This document shows, one piece after another, positions 44,999-64,000 of a DNA stretch of 64,000 nt. This DNA comes from Lysobacter solisilvae. Its GTDB lineage: Bacteria > Pseudomonadota > Gammaproteobacteria > Xanthomonadales > Xanthomonadaceae. Position numbers and translations under genes: made by a program. How positions within the stretch are numbered: the stretch's first letter is position 1; each line of letters opens with the position of its first letter. The DNA lies in the NCBI RefSeq assembly GCF_016613535.2, contig NZ_CP071518.1, positions 1,550,001 to 1,614,000 of the forward strand, written 5' to 3'. A model generated the notes under the pieces. The model was not told where the DNA came from and ran no database searches. It saw nothing but the letters and a program-made list of their open reading frames with translations.

Positions 44999-45171
44999 GC
45001 GGATGTCGAGGCTTCGGAAGCAGTGGCGGAGATCAAGACAACGCAAGCGGCGTGCCAACGCCAAGTGCCTGATTTCGTGGATGGAACGAGGTGCCGGAGT
45101 GTCCGCCCGGACGGTGCCGGTGTCCGCGCGGACACCGGCGGACGCGGGCGCCGGGCAGGCGGCCCAGGGGC

Positions 45172-46920
45172 CTACAGCGCTTCCAGGACGGGCTCGTCGA
45201 AGATGTCGGCATCGCGCGGGTCGGACATCCACGTGCCATGCGCGATCGTCGCGTCGACACGGTCGGGGCGTTCGATGCGCGACACCAGCCCGTCGCCCAG
45301 CACGATGACCTGGTCGGCCAGATCGAAATAGCGGTCGTCATGGGTGATCACCACGACCGCCTTGCCCCTGGCGCGCAGGCCCGGAAGGATCTGGTTGTAG
45401 AACACGGCCTTGAAGGTCGGGTCCTGGTCGGCCGCCCATTCGTCGAACAGGTAAAGCTGCTTGTCGTCGATCATCGACGCCAGCAGCGCCAGCCGGCGGC
45501 GCTGGCCGTCGGACAGCGCGAGCGTGGAGAACCGGCCGTCGCGGAACTGCACTTTGGAGTCGAGCTGCAGGGCGCGCAGGTAATGGTCCACCATGGTCGA
45601 CAGGCCCTCGTCCGCCACGCCGAGCAGCTGGTCGAACAGGTGGTAGTCGGAATAGATGGCGCTGATCGCCTGGCGGTAGGTGCCGATCGATTCGTCGGTG
45701 ATGGCGTGGTCGCCGAAGTACACCGTGCCGCCGTGCGCGCGGTAGTGCAGGGTAAGCAGCTTGCCGAGGGTGGATTTCCCCGACCCGTTGCCACCCACGA
45801 TGAAGGTGATTTCGCCCTTGTCGAAACGCAGGTCCAGCGGTCCCACATGGAAACCGCTGCCGCCGGCGTCGTAGCGGTAACCCACCGCCTCGAATCGGAT
45901 GTGGTCCCACTCGCGGGCCGGCTCCTGCCGCGGCGCGATGGCCTCGGCCGGAATCTCCTGGAACAACGTGGCCACGCGCTGCATCGACACGCGCGAGATG
46001 GACAGCTGCGGAATGAAATTCAGGATCACGGCCACCGGTCCGGTGACGTAGAGCAGTGCCATGACCACGCCCACCAGCTCCTGGTTGCTGATCACCCGGT
46101 AGTTGACGAAGATGAAGATGATCGAGCCGATCACGAAGAAGCTCAGCAGGTCGCCGTAGTTGCTGGCCGAGCGGACGATCGTGTTGCCGGTCTTTTCCTG
46201 CCGCCGGACCTCGTTCTCGTGCGCCATGAGCACCGAGTCGAAGAAGGCTTGGCGCTTGGTGTCGTTGAGCTTGAGCTCCTTGATGCCGCGGATCAGGCCG
46301 TGGATCGACCCCTGCAGGCTGTCGAAGCTGCGGCGGGCGCCGATGAAGTAGCGCCGGCCGATCATCATCGGTACCTGGTAGCTCAGCGCGCCGAAGGCGA
46401 TGCAGCCGAGCACGAACCAGAACACGTCGGAGTTGAGCACCAGCAGGAAGCCGAGCATGCCCACCAGCGTGACCATGCTGATGAGGATGTCTGGGAGCAG
46501 GCGGGCGCCCATCACGATGCGCGGCACGTCGGTGGTCAGCGCGGTGATCAGCCGGGCCTCGCCGATGGACTCCAGCGCCGACAGCGGCGCCGATGCGATC
46601 TGCTGGTACAGCCGTTCGCGGAACTGGGAGGCCACGTTGATCGCGACCCGGGTCAGCATCACCTGCGACAACGTCCGGCTGACAAGGATGAAGAGGCAGA
46701 CGGCGATGAACACCATCGCGAACGGCGCGTTCGAGACCTCGAGGGACGCGATGCGCGTAGGCGCCTGGGCGATCTCGTCGAAGCGCATGTCGCCCGGCTT
46801 GAGCACGCTGAGGATCAGCGGGATCAGCAGCGAATAGCACACCCCCGAGACGCCTCCGAGCAGGATCGACAGGAACACCCGGTTGGGCGCCTTGCGGGAG
46901 AATTCAGCAAACATGTTCAT
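45172..46920 (-). CDS. cyclic-peptide/siderophore export ABC transporter, SyrD/PvdE family
   Basis: This 582-aa half-transporter has six membrane helices in its N-terminal half (from VFLSILLGGVSGVCYSLLIP). The C-terminal ATPase has Walker A VGGNGSGKST, signature LSDGQRRRLAL and the family-typical Walker B YLFDEWAADQDPTFK. SyrD/PvdE proteins move lipopeptides or pyoverdine precursors across the inner membrane. It lies between the acylase and the membrane fusion protein on one strand, opposite the NRPS operon, so its cargo is most likely the NRPS product. This is a strong context inference. Confidence 0.92.
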   Translation of the reverse strand: MNMFAEFSRKAPNRVFLSILLGGVSGVCYSLLIPLILSVLKPGDMRFDEIAQAPTRIASLEVSNAPFAMVFIAVCLFILVSRTLSQVMLTRVAINVASQFRERLYQQIASAPLSALESIGEARLITALTTDVPRIVMGARLLPDILISMVTLVGMLGFLLVLNSDVFWFVLGCIAFGALSYQVPMMIGRRYFIGARRSFDSLQGSIHGLIRGIKELKLNDTKRQAFFDSVLMAHENEVRRQEKTGNTIVRSASNYGDLLSFFVIGSIIFIFVNYRVISNQELVGVVMALLYVTGPVAVILNFIPQLSISRVSMQRVATLFQEIPAEAIAPRQEPAREWDHIRFEAVGYRYDAGGSGFHVGPLDLRFDKGEITFIVGGNGSGKSTLGKLLTLHYRAHGGTVYFGDHAITDESIGTYRQAISAIYSDYHLFDQLLGVADEGLSTMVDHYLRALQLDSKVQFRDGRFSTLALSDGQRRRLALLASMIDDKQLYLFDEWAADQDPTFKAVFYNQILPGLRARGKAVVVITHDDRYFDLADQVIVLGDGLVSRIERPDRVDATIAHGTWMSDPRDADIFDEPVLEAL

Positions 46921-46964
46921 GCCGCGGTTCCTGATGTGGCCTGCGTCCCTGCACCGGCGCCGGG

Positions 46965-49412
46965 CTAGTGGGCAGCGGGTTTCCCGGACGCAGCGGGTGC
47001 GTCGTCCAGGGTGAGAAAGCGGGCGTCGCGGAAGGGCACGACCATGTCGTCGTAGTGCGGACTCATGAAGTTCCCGGACTGCCCCGTCGAGTTCATGTAG
47101 TAGTGCGACGTGCGCGCGCCGCGCAGGGCGATGATCTGGCGGAAGCCCGGGCCGAACTTCTGCAGATAGCCGTCAGCGCCCTTGAAGTCCGAGGCGGCGA
47201 CATTGATCGAACCGGCGGAGCCGCCGTTGCCGATGCGCCGCTGGAAGATCCGGTCGAGGGGCTTGAAGTCGCTGAAGGGCGTGTGGTCATAGGCGGTGCG
47301 CTGGACGCCGTCCCAGCGCCAGCTGGCCATGCTCCAGTCGCCCTTGAGCTTGTACAGCTCCCACAGCGCGCTCTTCTGCGAATCCGCCAGGGCTTCCTCG
47401 CAGGTCTCGGGCGCGGGCGTGCCGGCGTCGTCGCACCACGTCGATCCACCGTTCCTGGCCGAGGATTCACCGGCCAGTGTGCGCAGATAGTCCAGCGGCA
47501 CGTCTTCCTGCAGGCCCCGCAGGATGCGGTTGGCGGGTTGCTGTTCCCAGGAGCCCTGCAGCGCTGCTCCGAACACGCGCTGACGGAAGTGCCGCATCCA
47601 GACGCTGAAGATCGCCGCGGCCTGGCTGTCGGCGCGCATGTCGCCATTCCAGTCCTTCAGGTACTCGGCGGCCTGCGAGGCGTGTTCGCCCCTGGGCAGG
47701 CGCTTGCGCAGCACGGACATCATCGCTGCGGCGTCCATGTCGACCGTGTCGGCCTGGATGTGCTGCATGTCCTGCGCCGTCAACCCCTTGCCCGATGCGA
47801 TGCGCTGCCGGAGCAGGTACTCGATGCGACGCGCGCGCGACGTGGGCGCCCAGTCGTGCGAGATGAAGTAGGGATCGTCGTGGTTGGCGACCGGGTTGTT
47901 CGCGTTGACGATGAAGCCAGAGGGCGGGTTGTAGCTCTGCGGCCATTGCGAGGGCGACACCTGGCCCGACCAGCCCCAGGCGTCATCCCAGCCGGGCGAG
48001 GGCAGCGTGCCTTCGCCCTGCCTGCGCACCGGGATGCGCCCGGCGCCCAGGTAGCCGATGTTGCCCGCGCGATCGATGAAAAGCAGGTTCATCGCCGGGG
48101 CGACATGGCGTGCCAGCGCTGCCTTGAAGCCTTCCCAGTCGCGCGCCTGGTTGAGGCGGAAGAAGGCTTCATAGCTGGTGTCCCCGGCTTCCAGTGCCGT
48201 CCAGCGCAGGGTGACGGGCTGGCGGAAGACGCCGTGGTAATCGCTGATGACCGGCCCATTGCGGGTGGACCGGACCTTGAGCGTGACCGGAGCGTATCGG
48301 CGGCGCAGCTGCTCGGGAAAATCGGCACGCACGTCGATCGTCTCCACGCGCGTACTGAACGGCAGCCACTGGCCCTGCGCGAGATAGCGCTCCCCGGATG
48401 CATCGGTGCGCTCGAAAAACAGGTCCTGGACGTCGGCCATCATGTTGGTGCCGCCCCACGCGATGTGCGCGTTGCGCCCCAGCACCACGACCGGCAGGCC
48501 GACCAGACTCATGCCGGAGACCTTGAATGCCGGCGCATCCACGTTCATCGCGTACCACAGCGAAGGAATCTGCAGCCCCAGGTGCGGGTCGTTCGAAAGC
48601 AGGGCCGCGCCGTCGCGGGTGTGGCGCCCGGACACCACCCAGGCATTGCTGCCGACGTTGGTGCCGCCGATGGCATGCTCGGTTTCCAGTTGCTGCTGCA
48701 GTTGCGCCAAGGCTTCAAGCGGTGCGGACGGTCGCCCTGAAATCGCCGCGACGGTCGCCGGCGCATCGGCCGGATAGTTGGGGAAGAACGCCGTCAGCTG
48801 CGGTTCGCTCAATGCCTGCCGCGCCACGTAACGGTCGATCTCGCGACGGAAATTGCCGCCCAGGTCCAGCGCGAATACCTTCACCCACGCCAGCGAATCG
48901 AGCTCGGTCCAGGGCTCGGGCTTGATCCCGAGCACGCGGAACTCCGCGGGCAGGCTGTGCCCTTCGGCGATCCACGCATTGATGCCTGCCGCGTAGGCGG
49001 TGAGCGAGCGCTGCGCCTGCGGACTCAGTGCCGGCCACGCCGATCTGGCCGATTCGTAAAGGCCGAGCGTGCGGAACCAGACGTCGGTATCGATGCTCTT
49101 CTTTCCGAAGACCTCGCTCAGGCGACCGCTGGCGAGGCGACGCTGGAGTTCCAACTGCCACAACCGGTCCTGCGCATGCGCATACCCGACCGCATGGAAG
49201 GCGTCGATATCGGTGGTGGCGCGGATGTGCGGCACCCCGTTTTCGTCGCGGGTGATCGACACCGGCGCCGAGACTTCACGCGTGAGCTGGAAGGTGCCTT
49301 CCGGCGGAAGGCTGGCGCGCAACGAGTGGTGCAGCCATGCGGCGCCGCCAATCACGGGCAGCAGCACCAGCACGGCCAGGCGGGTGGCCAATGGATAAGG
49401 AATGGATTTCAT
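46965..49412 (-). CDS. penicillin acylase family Ntn hydrolase (PvdQ-like position in the cluster)
   Basis: This 815-aa precursor has an N-terminal hydrophobic signal or anchor (LATRLAVLVLLPVIGGAAWL), an alpha-chain region containing RDENGVPHIRATTDIDAFHA, and the autocleavage site GGTNVGSNAWVVSG. Cleavage before Ser255 would free the catalytic N-terminal serine of the beta chain. The beta chain contains LLSNDPHLGLQIPSLWY and an RRIGNGGSAGS segment followed by NVA. It is the first gene of the minus-strand operon, facing the lipid-loading genes of the NRPS. The proposed job is periplasmic removal of the fatty acyl chain from the exported peptide. Quorum-signal acylase activity is the main alternative. 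Confidence 0.88.
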   Translation of the reverse strand: MKSIPYPLATRLAVLVLLPVIGGAAWLHHSLRASLPPEGTFQLTREVSAPVSITRDENGVPHIRATTDIDAFHAVGYAHAQDRLWQLELQRRLASGRLSEVFGKKSIDTDVWFRTLGLYESARSAWPALSPQAQRSLTAYAAGINAWIAEGHSLPAEFRVLGIKPEPWTELDSLAWVKVFALDLGGNFRREIDRYVARQALSEPQLTAFFPNYPADAPATVAAISGRPSAPLEALAQLQQQLETEHAIGGTNVGSNAWVVSGRHTRDGAALLSNDPHLGLQIPSLWYAMNVDAPAFKVSGMSLVGLPVVVLGRNAHIAWGGTNMMADVQDLFFERTDASGERYLAQGQWLPFSTRVETIDVRADFPEQLRRRYAPVTLKVRSTRNGPVISDYHGVFRQPVTLRWTALEAGDTSYEAFFRLNQARDWEGFKAALARHVAPAMNLLFIDRAGNIGYLGAGRIPVRRQGEGTLPSPGWDDAWGWSGQVSPSQWPQSYNPPSGFIVNANNPVANHDDPYFISHDWAPTSRARRIEYLLRQRIASGKGLTAQDMQHIQADTVDMDAAAMMSVLRKRLPRGEHASQAAEYLKDWNGDMRADSQAAAIFSVWMRHFRQRVFGAALQGSWEQQPANRILRGLQEDVPLDYLRTLAGESSARNGGSTWCDDAGTPAPETCEEALADSQKSALWELYKLKGDWSMASWRWDGVQRTAYDHTPFSDFKPLDRIFQRRIGNGGSAGSINVAASDFKGADGYLQKFGPGFRQIIALRGARTSHYYMNSTGQSGNFMSPHYDDMVVPFRDARFLTLDDAPAASGKPAAH

Positions 49413-49885
49413 TGCTGGTCAGCCGACGGCTGCAGGCCGGATGCATTCGCCGTGCGACCCGATGACGGGAGAGGCGATGCGGAAGGAAGAAATAGCTGGA
49501 AACAAGCCGTTTCGCGCGGTGTGCGCACGGGTATCGGGGACGGGCTTGGATCGCTTCAGAGCGGGCCGGAAGGGTTCCGGGCAGGTGCGTGACGGCACCG
49601 GTGCACGCATCCCGCGAGCGGTCAGACAGGGGGAGCAGGCGCGTCCCATGATTCCTTCATCCTTGAAATCCGGCCCGGAATATACATCACGGGCCGCACT
49701 TGACCAACGCCCCTGTCGGTGGAAGACTGCGCCGCGTCGAATAGTATTCGACACGCTGGCAGGGGGAAAACATCTTTTTGTCATCAGGGCGAAACCTCGG
49801 ACGAGGTTGATTGCCCTGGATGAAGATGTCTGTCGGCACGGGTCGCGAATGGAAGTGCGCACTTGCAGTTTGCTAGGGGATTGGC
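49413..49885. promoter_or_regulatory. divergent control region of the lipopeptide locus, with two palindromes
   Basis: This 473-bp gap separates the acylase/export operon from the FAAL-NRPS operon and must hold promoters for both. Two perfect palindromes stand out: GTCGAATAGTATTCGAC (49736-49752, 7-bp arms) and AACCTCGGACGAGGTT (49793-49808, 7-bp arms), 40 bp apart. A TTGACC at 49700 may be a -35 element. The region is more AT-rich than its surroundings. Operator function is inferred from symmetry and position only. Confidence 0.55.
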
Positions 49886-51541
49886 GTGGAAAGTTTTCCT
49901 GAGATCGCGCTTCATCGCGCGCAATTGCAGCCCGATGGCATTGCATGCCGCTTCTTCAAAGGGGCCGGGCTGGCCCAGGAAGTGCTGACCTTCGCGTCGC
50001 TGTTCGAGCACGCCTCCGGCCTGGCCCGGCATCTGCAGGCGCAGGGGTTGTCGGGCCAGCGTGCCGTGCTGGTCTGCAAGTCGCAGAAGAATTTCGTCAT
50101 CACCTTCTATGCCTGCCTGTTCGCGGGCGTGGTTGCGGTACCGGCCTCGCCGCCGAGGCGGCAGGCCCTGCAAAGCCGGCTCCAGCACATCGTCCGCGAT
50201 GCGGACGCGCGGGCGATCCTTTTCGATTCCGACGACCTGGCCAACCCGGAGCTCGCCTTCGAGGACGACGCCCTGGTCGGCATCGACGTGCGTGACATCG
50301 CGCAGGACACGGGGCTCGCCTACGCTTCGTGGCGGCCGGTCATTCCCCAAGAATCCGCGCCCGCGTTCCTGCAGTACACCTCGGGCTCCACCGGGGATCC
50401 GAAGGGTGTCGTGGTGACCCACGGCAACCTCGTGCACAACTGCGCGACGATCCAGGACGCGATGGAGCTCTCGCCGGACTCCCGGCTGTTCACGGCGCTG
50501 CCGCTGTTCCATGACATGGGCCTGGTCGGCGGCGTGCTTCAGTTCATGTACTCGGGCTGCTCTGCCGGCTTCATGTCGCCGGCCGAATTCGTGCAGTACC
50601 CGGAGCGCTGGCTGCAGATCATTTCCAGGTTCGGCATCACCGTCAGCGGCGGGCCGAATTTCATGTACGACCTGGCTGCGCGCACGATCCAGCCCGGGTC
50701 GATCGAAGGCGTCGACCTGTCGACGTGGCGAGTGGCGTTCTGCGGCGCCGAACCCATACGCGCCGCGGTGATCGCCCGTTTCACCGAGCGTTTCGCCAGC
50801 CACGGTTTCAACGCGGGCGCGTTCTATCCCTGCTATGGCATGGCCGAATCGACGCTGCTGATCACCGGCGCGCGGGTCGGCATGGTGCCGTCGCTCCATC
50901 CGCACGAAGGCACCGACGTGGTCGGCTGCGGCCTGCCGCGCCGCGATGCGCGCGTGGAGATCGTGGACCCCGACACGTGCACGCGCATGCCGCCGGGCGG
51001 CTGCGGGGAGATCTGGGTCAGCGGACGCAGCGTCGCCGATGGTTACTGGATGCGGCCGGAACTCAACGAGCAGGTGTTCCGCGCACGGATCGCCGGCGTC
51101 GGGGATGGCGCGCCGTGGTTGCGCACGGGTGACCTGGGCTTCATGCAGGACGGACAGCTCTATGTCACCGGCCGTCTCAAGGACCTGATCATCGTCAACG
51201 GCCGCAAATACGTGCCGCAGGACATCGAAGACCGCTGCGAGCGCAGCCACGATGCCCTGCGTCAATCCGGTGGCGCGGCCTTCGGTGTGCGCGACGGCAA
51301 CGGCGAGCGCCTCGTCGTGGTGTTCGAGCTCAAGCGTGAGTGGCTGCGGCGCCATCCGGAGTGGCCGGTCGTGCTCAGCGCGATGCGCACCTGCGTGAGC
51401 GCTGAATACGGCCTGCCGGTCTCGGACATCGTCCTGCTCCGACCTGGCGCGCTGCCACGGACGTCGAGCGGGAAGGTGCGCCGCAGGCAATGCGCGACGG
51501 ATTACCTGACGGGAGCGCTCGAGCGCGTCGCGGCGGCCTGA
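49886..51541 (+). CDS. fatty acyl-AMP ligase (FAAL) for lipopeptide initiation
   Basis: This 551-aa adenylate-forming enzyme activates a fatty acid as acyl-AMP and passes it to the neighbouring acyl carrier protein. Motifs are FLQYTSGSTGDPKGVVVTHG (A3), LPLFHDMGLVGGVLQF, FCGAEPIRAAVI and FYPCYGMAESTLLITG, all in FAAL style, with the C-terminal RLKDLIIVNGRKYVPQDIE. The GTG start at 49886 follows AGGGGA. It is the first gene of the plus-strand biosynthetic operon. FAALs differ from CoA ligases by an insertion that blocks CoA use; that insertion was not verified residue by residue. Confidence 0.92.
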   Translation: MESFPEIALHRAQLQPDGIACRFFKGAGLAQEVLTFASLFEHASGLARHLQAQGLSGQRAVLVCKSQKNFVITFYACLFAGVVAVPASPPRRQALQSRLQHIVRDADARAILFDSDDLANPELAFEDDALVGIDVRDIAQDTGLAYASWRPVIPQESAPAFLQYTSGSTGDPKGVVVTHGNLVHNCATIQDAMELSPDSRLFTALPLFHDMGLVGGVLQFMYSGCSAGFMSPAEFVQYPERWLQIISRFGITVSGGPNFMYDLAARTIQPGSIEGVDLSTWRVAFCGAEPIRAAVIARFTERFASHGFNAGAFYPCYGMAESTLLITGARVGMVPSLHPHEGTDVVGCGLPRRDARVEIVDPDTCTRMPPGGCGEIWVSGRSVADGYWMRPELNEQVFRARIAGVGDGAPWLRTGDLGFMQDGQLYVTGRLKDLIIVNGRKYVPQDIEDRCERSHDALRQSGGAAFGVRDGNGERLVVVFELKREWLRRHPEWPVVLSAMRTCVSAEYGLPVSDIVLLRPGALPRTSSGKVRRRQCATDYLTGALERVAAA

Positions 51542-51644
51542 CCGCAAGAGGCAGCCGCGGTACCCGTTATTCGTGGTGAGTGCACGAGCCGCGCCTTATG
51601 GCGCGGCATCGCAATGGAATTGGTGTGGTCAGGGAGGAAGTGCG

Positions 51645-51928
51645 ATGAGCAGGCACGAGCAGTGGCTGAGGGATGCGTTGTCGGAGCTGATGGAGGTCGA
51701 CCGATCGCAGATCTGCGTGACGCAGCCATTCGCCGAACAGGGTGTGGACTCCCTGATCGGATTGCGGCTGACGCGCAAGCTGGAAGAGTTGCTCGGTGTC
51801 GAGGTCGAACTGGAATGGCTGTTCGACAACCCCAGCATCCGTGAGCTGTCGCAGTTCCTGGGTGAGCGGTTCGGCGAACTCGAAAGCAGCCAGTCCGTCC
51901 AACTCGAACTCGACTCCAGGATCCCCGC

Positions 51929-51932
<4 letters not shown>
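51645..51932 (+). CDS. stand-alone acyl carrier protein
   Basis: This 95-aa protein has the phosphopantetheine site GVDSL with Ser36, in the context FAEQGVDSLIGLRLTRKLEE. Its ATG follows an excellent AGGGAGGAAG. It accepts the acyl group from the FAAL and presents it to the first condensation domain of the NRPS. Its stop overlaps the NRPS start by four bases (ATGA), so the two proteins are translationally coupled. The frame is open upstream to 51573 but the extra residues are not ACP-like. Confidence 0.92.

Positions 51933-64000
<12,068 letters not shown>

Overview
The window is high-GC (roughly two-thirds G+C) gammaproteobacterial DNA. It most likely comes from a Lysobacter/Luteimonas-type member of the Xanthomonadaceae. 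The support is: a tryptophan 2,3-dioxygenase whose key residues fall at the same numbers as in the Xanthomonas campestris enzyme; a branched-chain oxo-acid dehydrogenase E1a-E1b-E2 operon; tandem entericidin genes; secreted multidomain protease and nuclease genes; and several families of short GC-rich palindromic repeats. The assignment is inference from gene content only. No rRNA, tRNA, IS element or CRISPR array was seen.

Layout. 0-3.2 kb: a minus-strand run of small membrane, secreted and lipoprotein hypotheticals plus a short low-molecular-weight tyrosine phosphatase. 3.6-6.7 kb: a secreted trypsin-fold protease with PKD, PPC, Calx-beta and FG-GAP modules. 6.9-12.2 kb: arginase, two entericidin-type lipopeptides, a frameshifted lipoprotein, a frameshifted trpS and a GAF-GGDEF diguanylate cyclase. 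12.2-16.7 kb: palindromic repeats and the bkd operon. 17-20.3 kb: a large secreted endo/exonuclease. 20.6-32.8 kb: amino-acid catabolism (kynA, a marR/hppD pair, hmgA) with transporters (POT, CaCA, NhaA, EamA). 33-38.8 kb: purC, a membrane J-domain gene, rpe, trpE, and about 1 kb of repeat-rich non-coding DNA in front of trpE. 38.9-39.7 kb: a dienoyl-CoA reductase-like SDR.

40-64 kb (running off the right edge) is a lipopeptide biosynthesis and export locus. The plus strand carries a fatty acyl-AMP ligase, a free acyl carrier protein and a giant NRPS (C-A-T, C-A-T, C-A-T, C-A...). Divergent from it on the minus strand are a penicillin-acylase-type Ntn hydrolase, a SyrD/PvdE-type peptide exporter, a membrane fusion protein, a MacB-like ATPase and two FtsX-type permeases. 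The parts list parallels pyoverdine maturation: lipid-load, synthesise, export to the periplasm (PvdE), deacylate (PvdQ), expel (PvdRT). I therefore propose an acylated-precursor pathway with periplasmic lipid removal. A 1.9-kb stretch of the NRPS is present twice at near identity, one module apart.

Sequence quality matters here. Five reading-frame breaks of one or two bases interrupt otherwise intact genes (lipoprotein near 9376, trpS near 9874, hppD near 24876, NRPS near 54932 and 55507). Because trpS is normally essential and the NRPS breaks sit in a repeat whose other copy is intact, assembly or base-calling errors are the leading explanation for most of them. These genes are annotated as single CDSs across the breaks.
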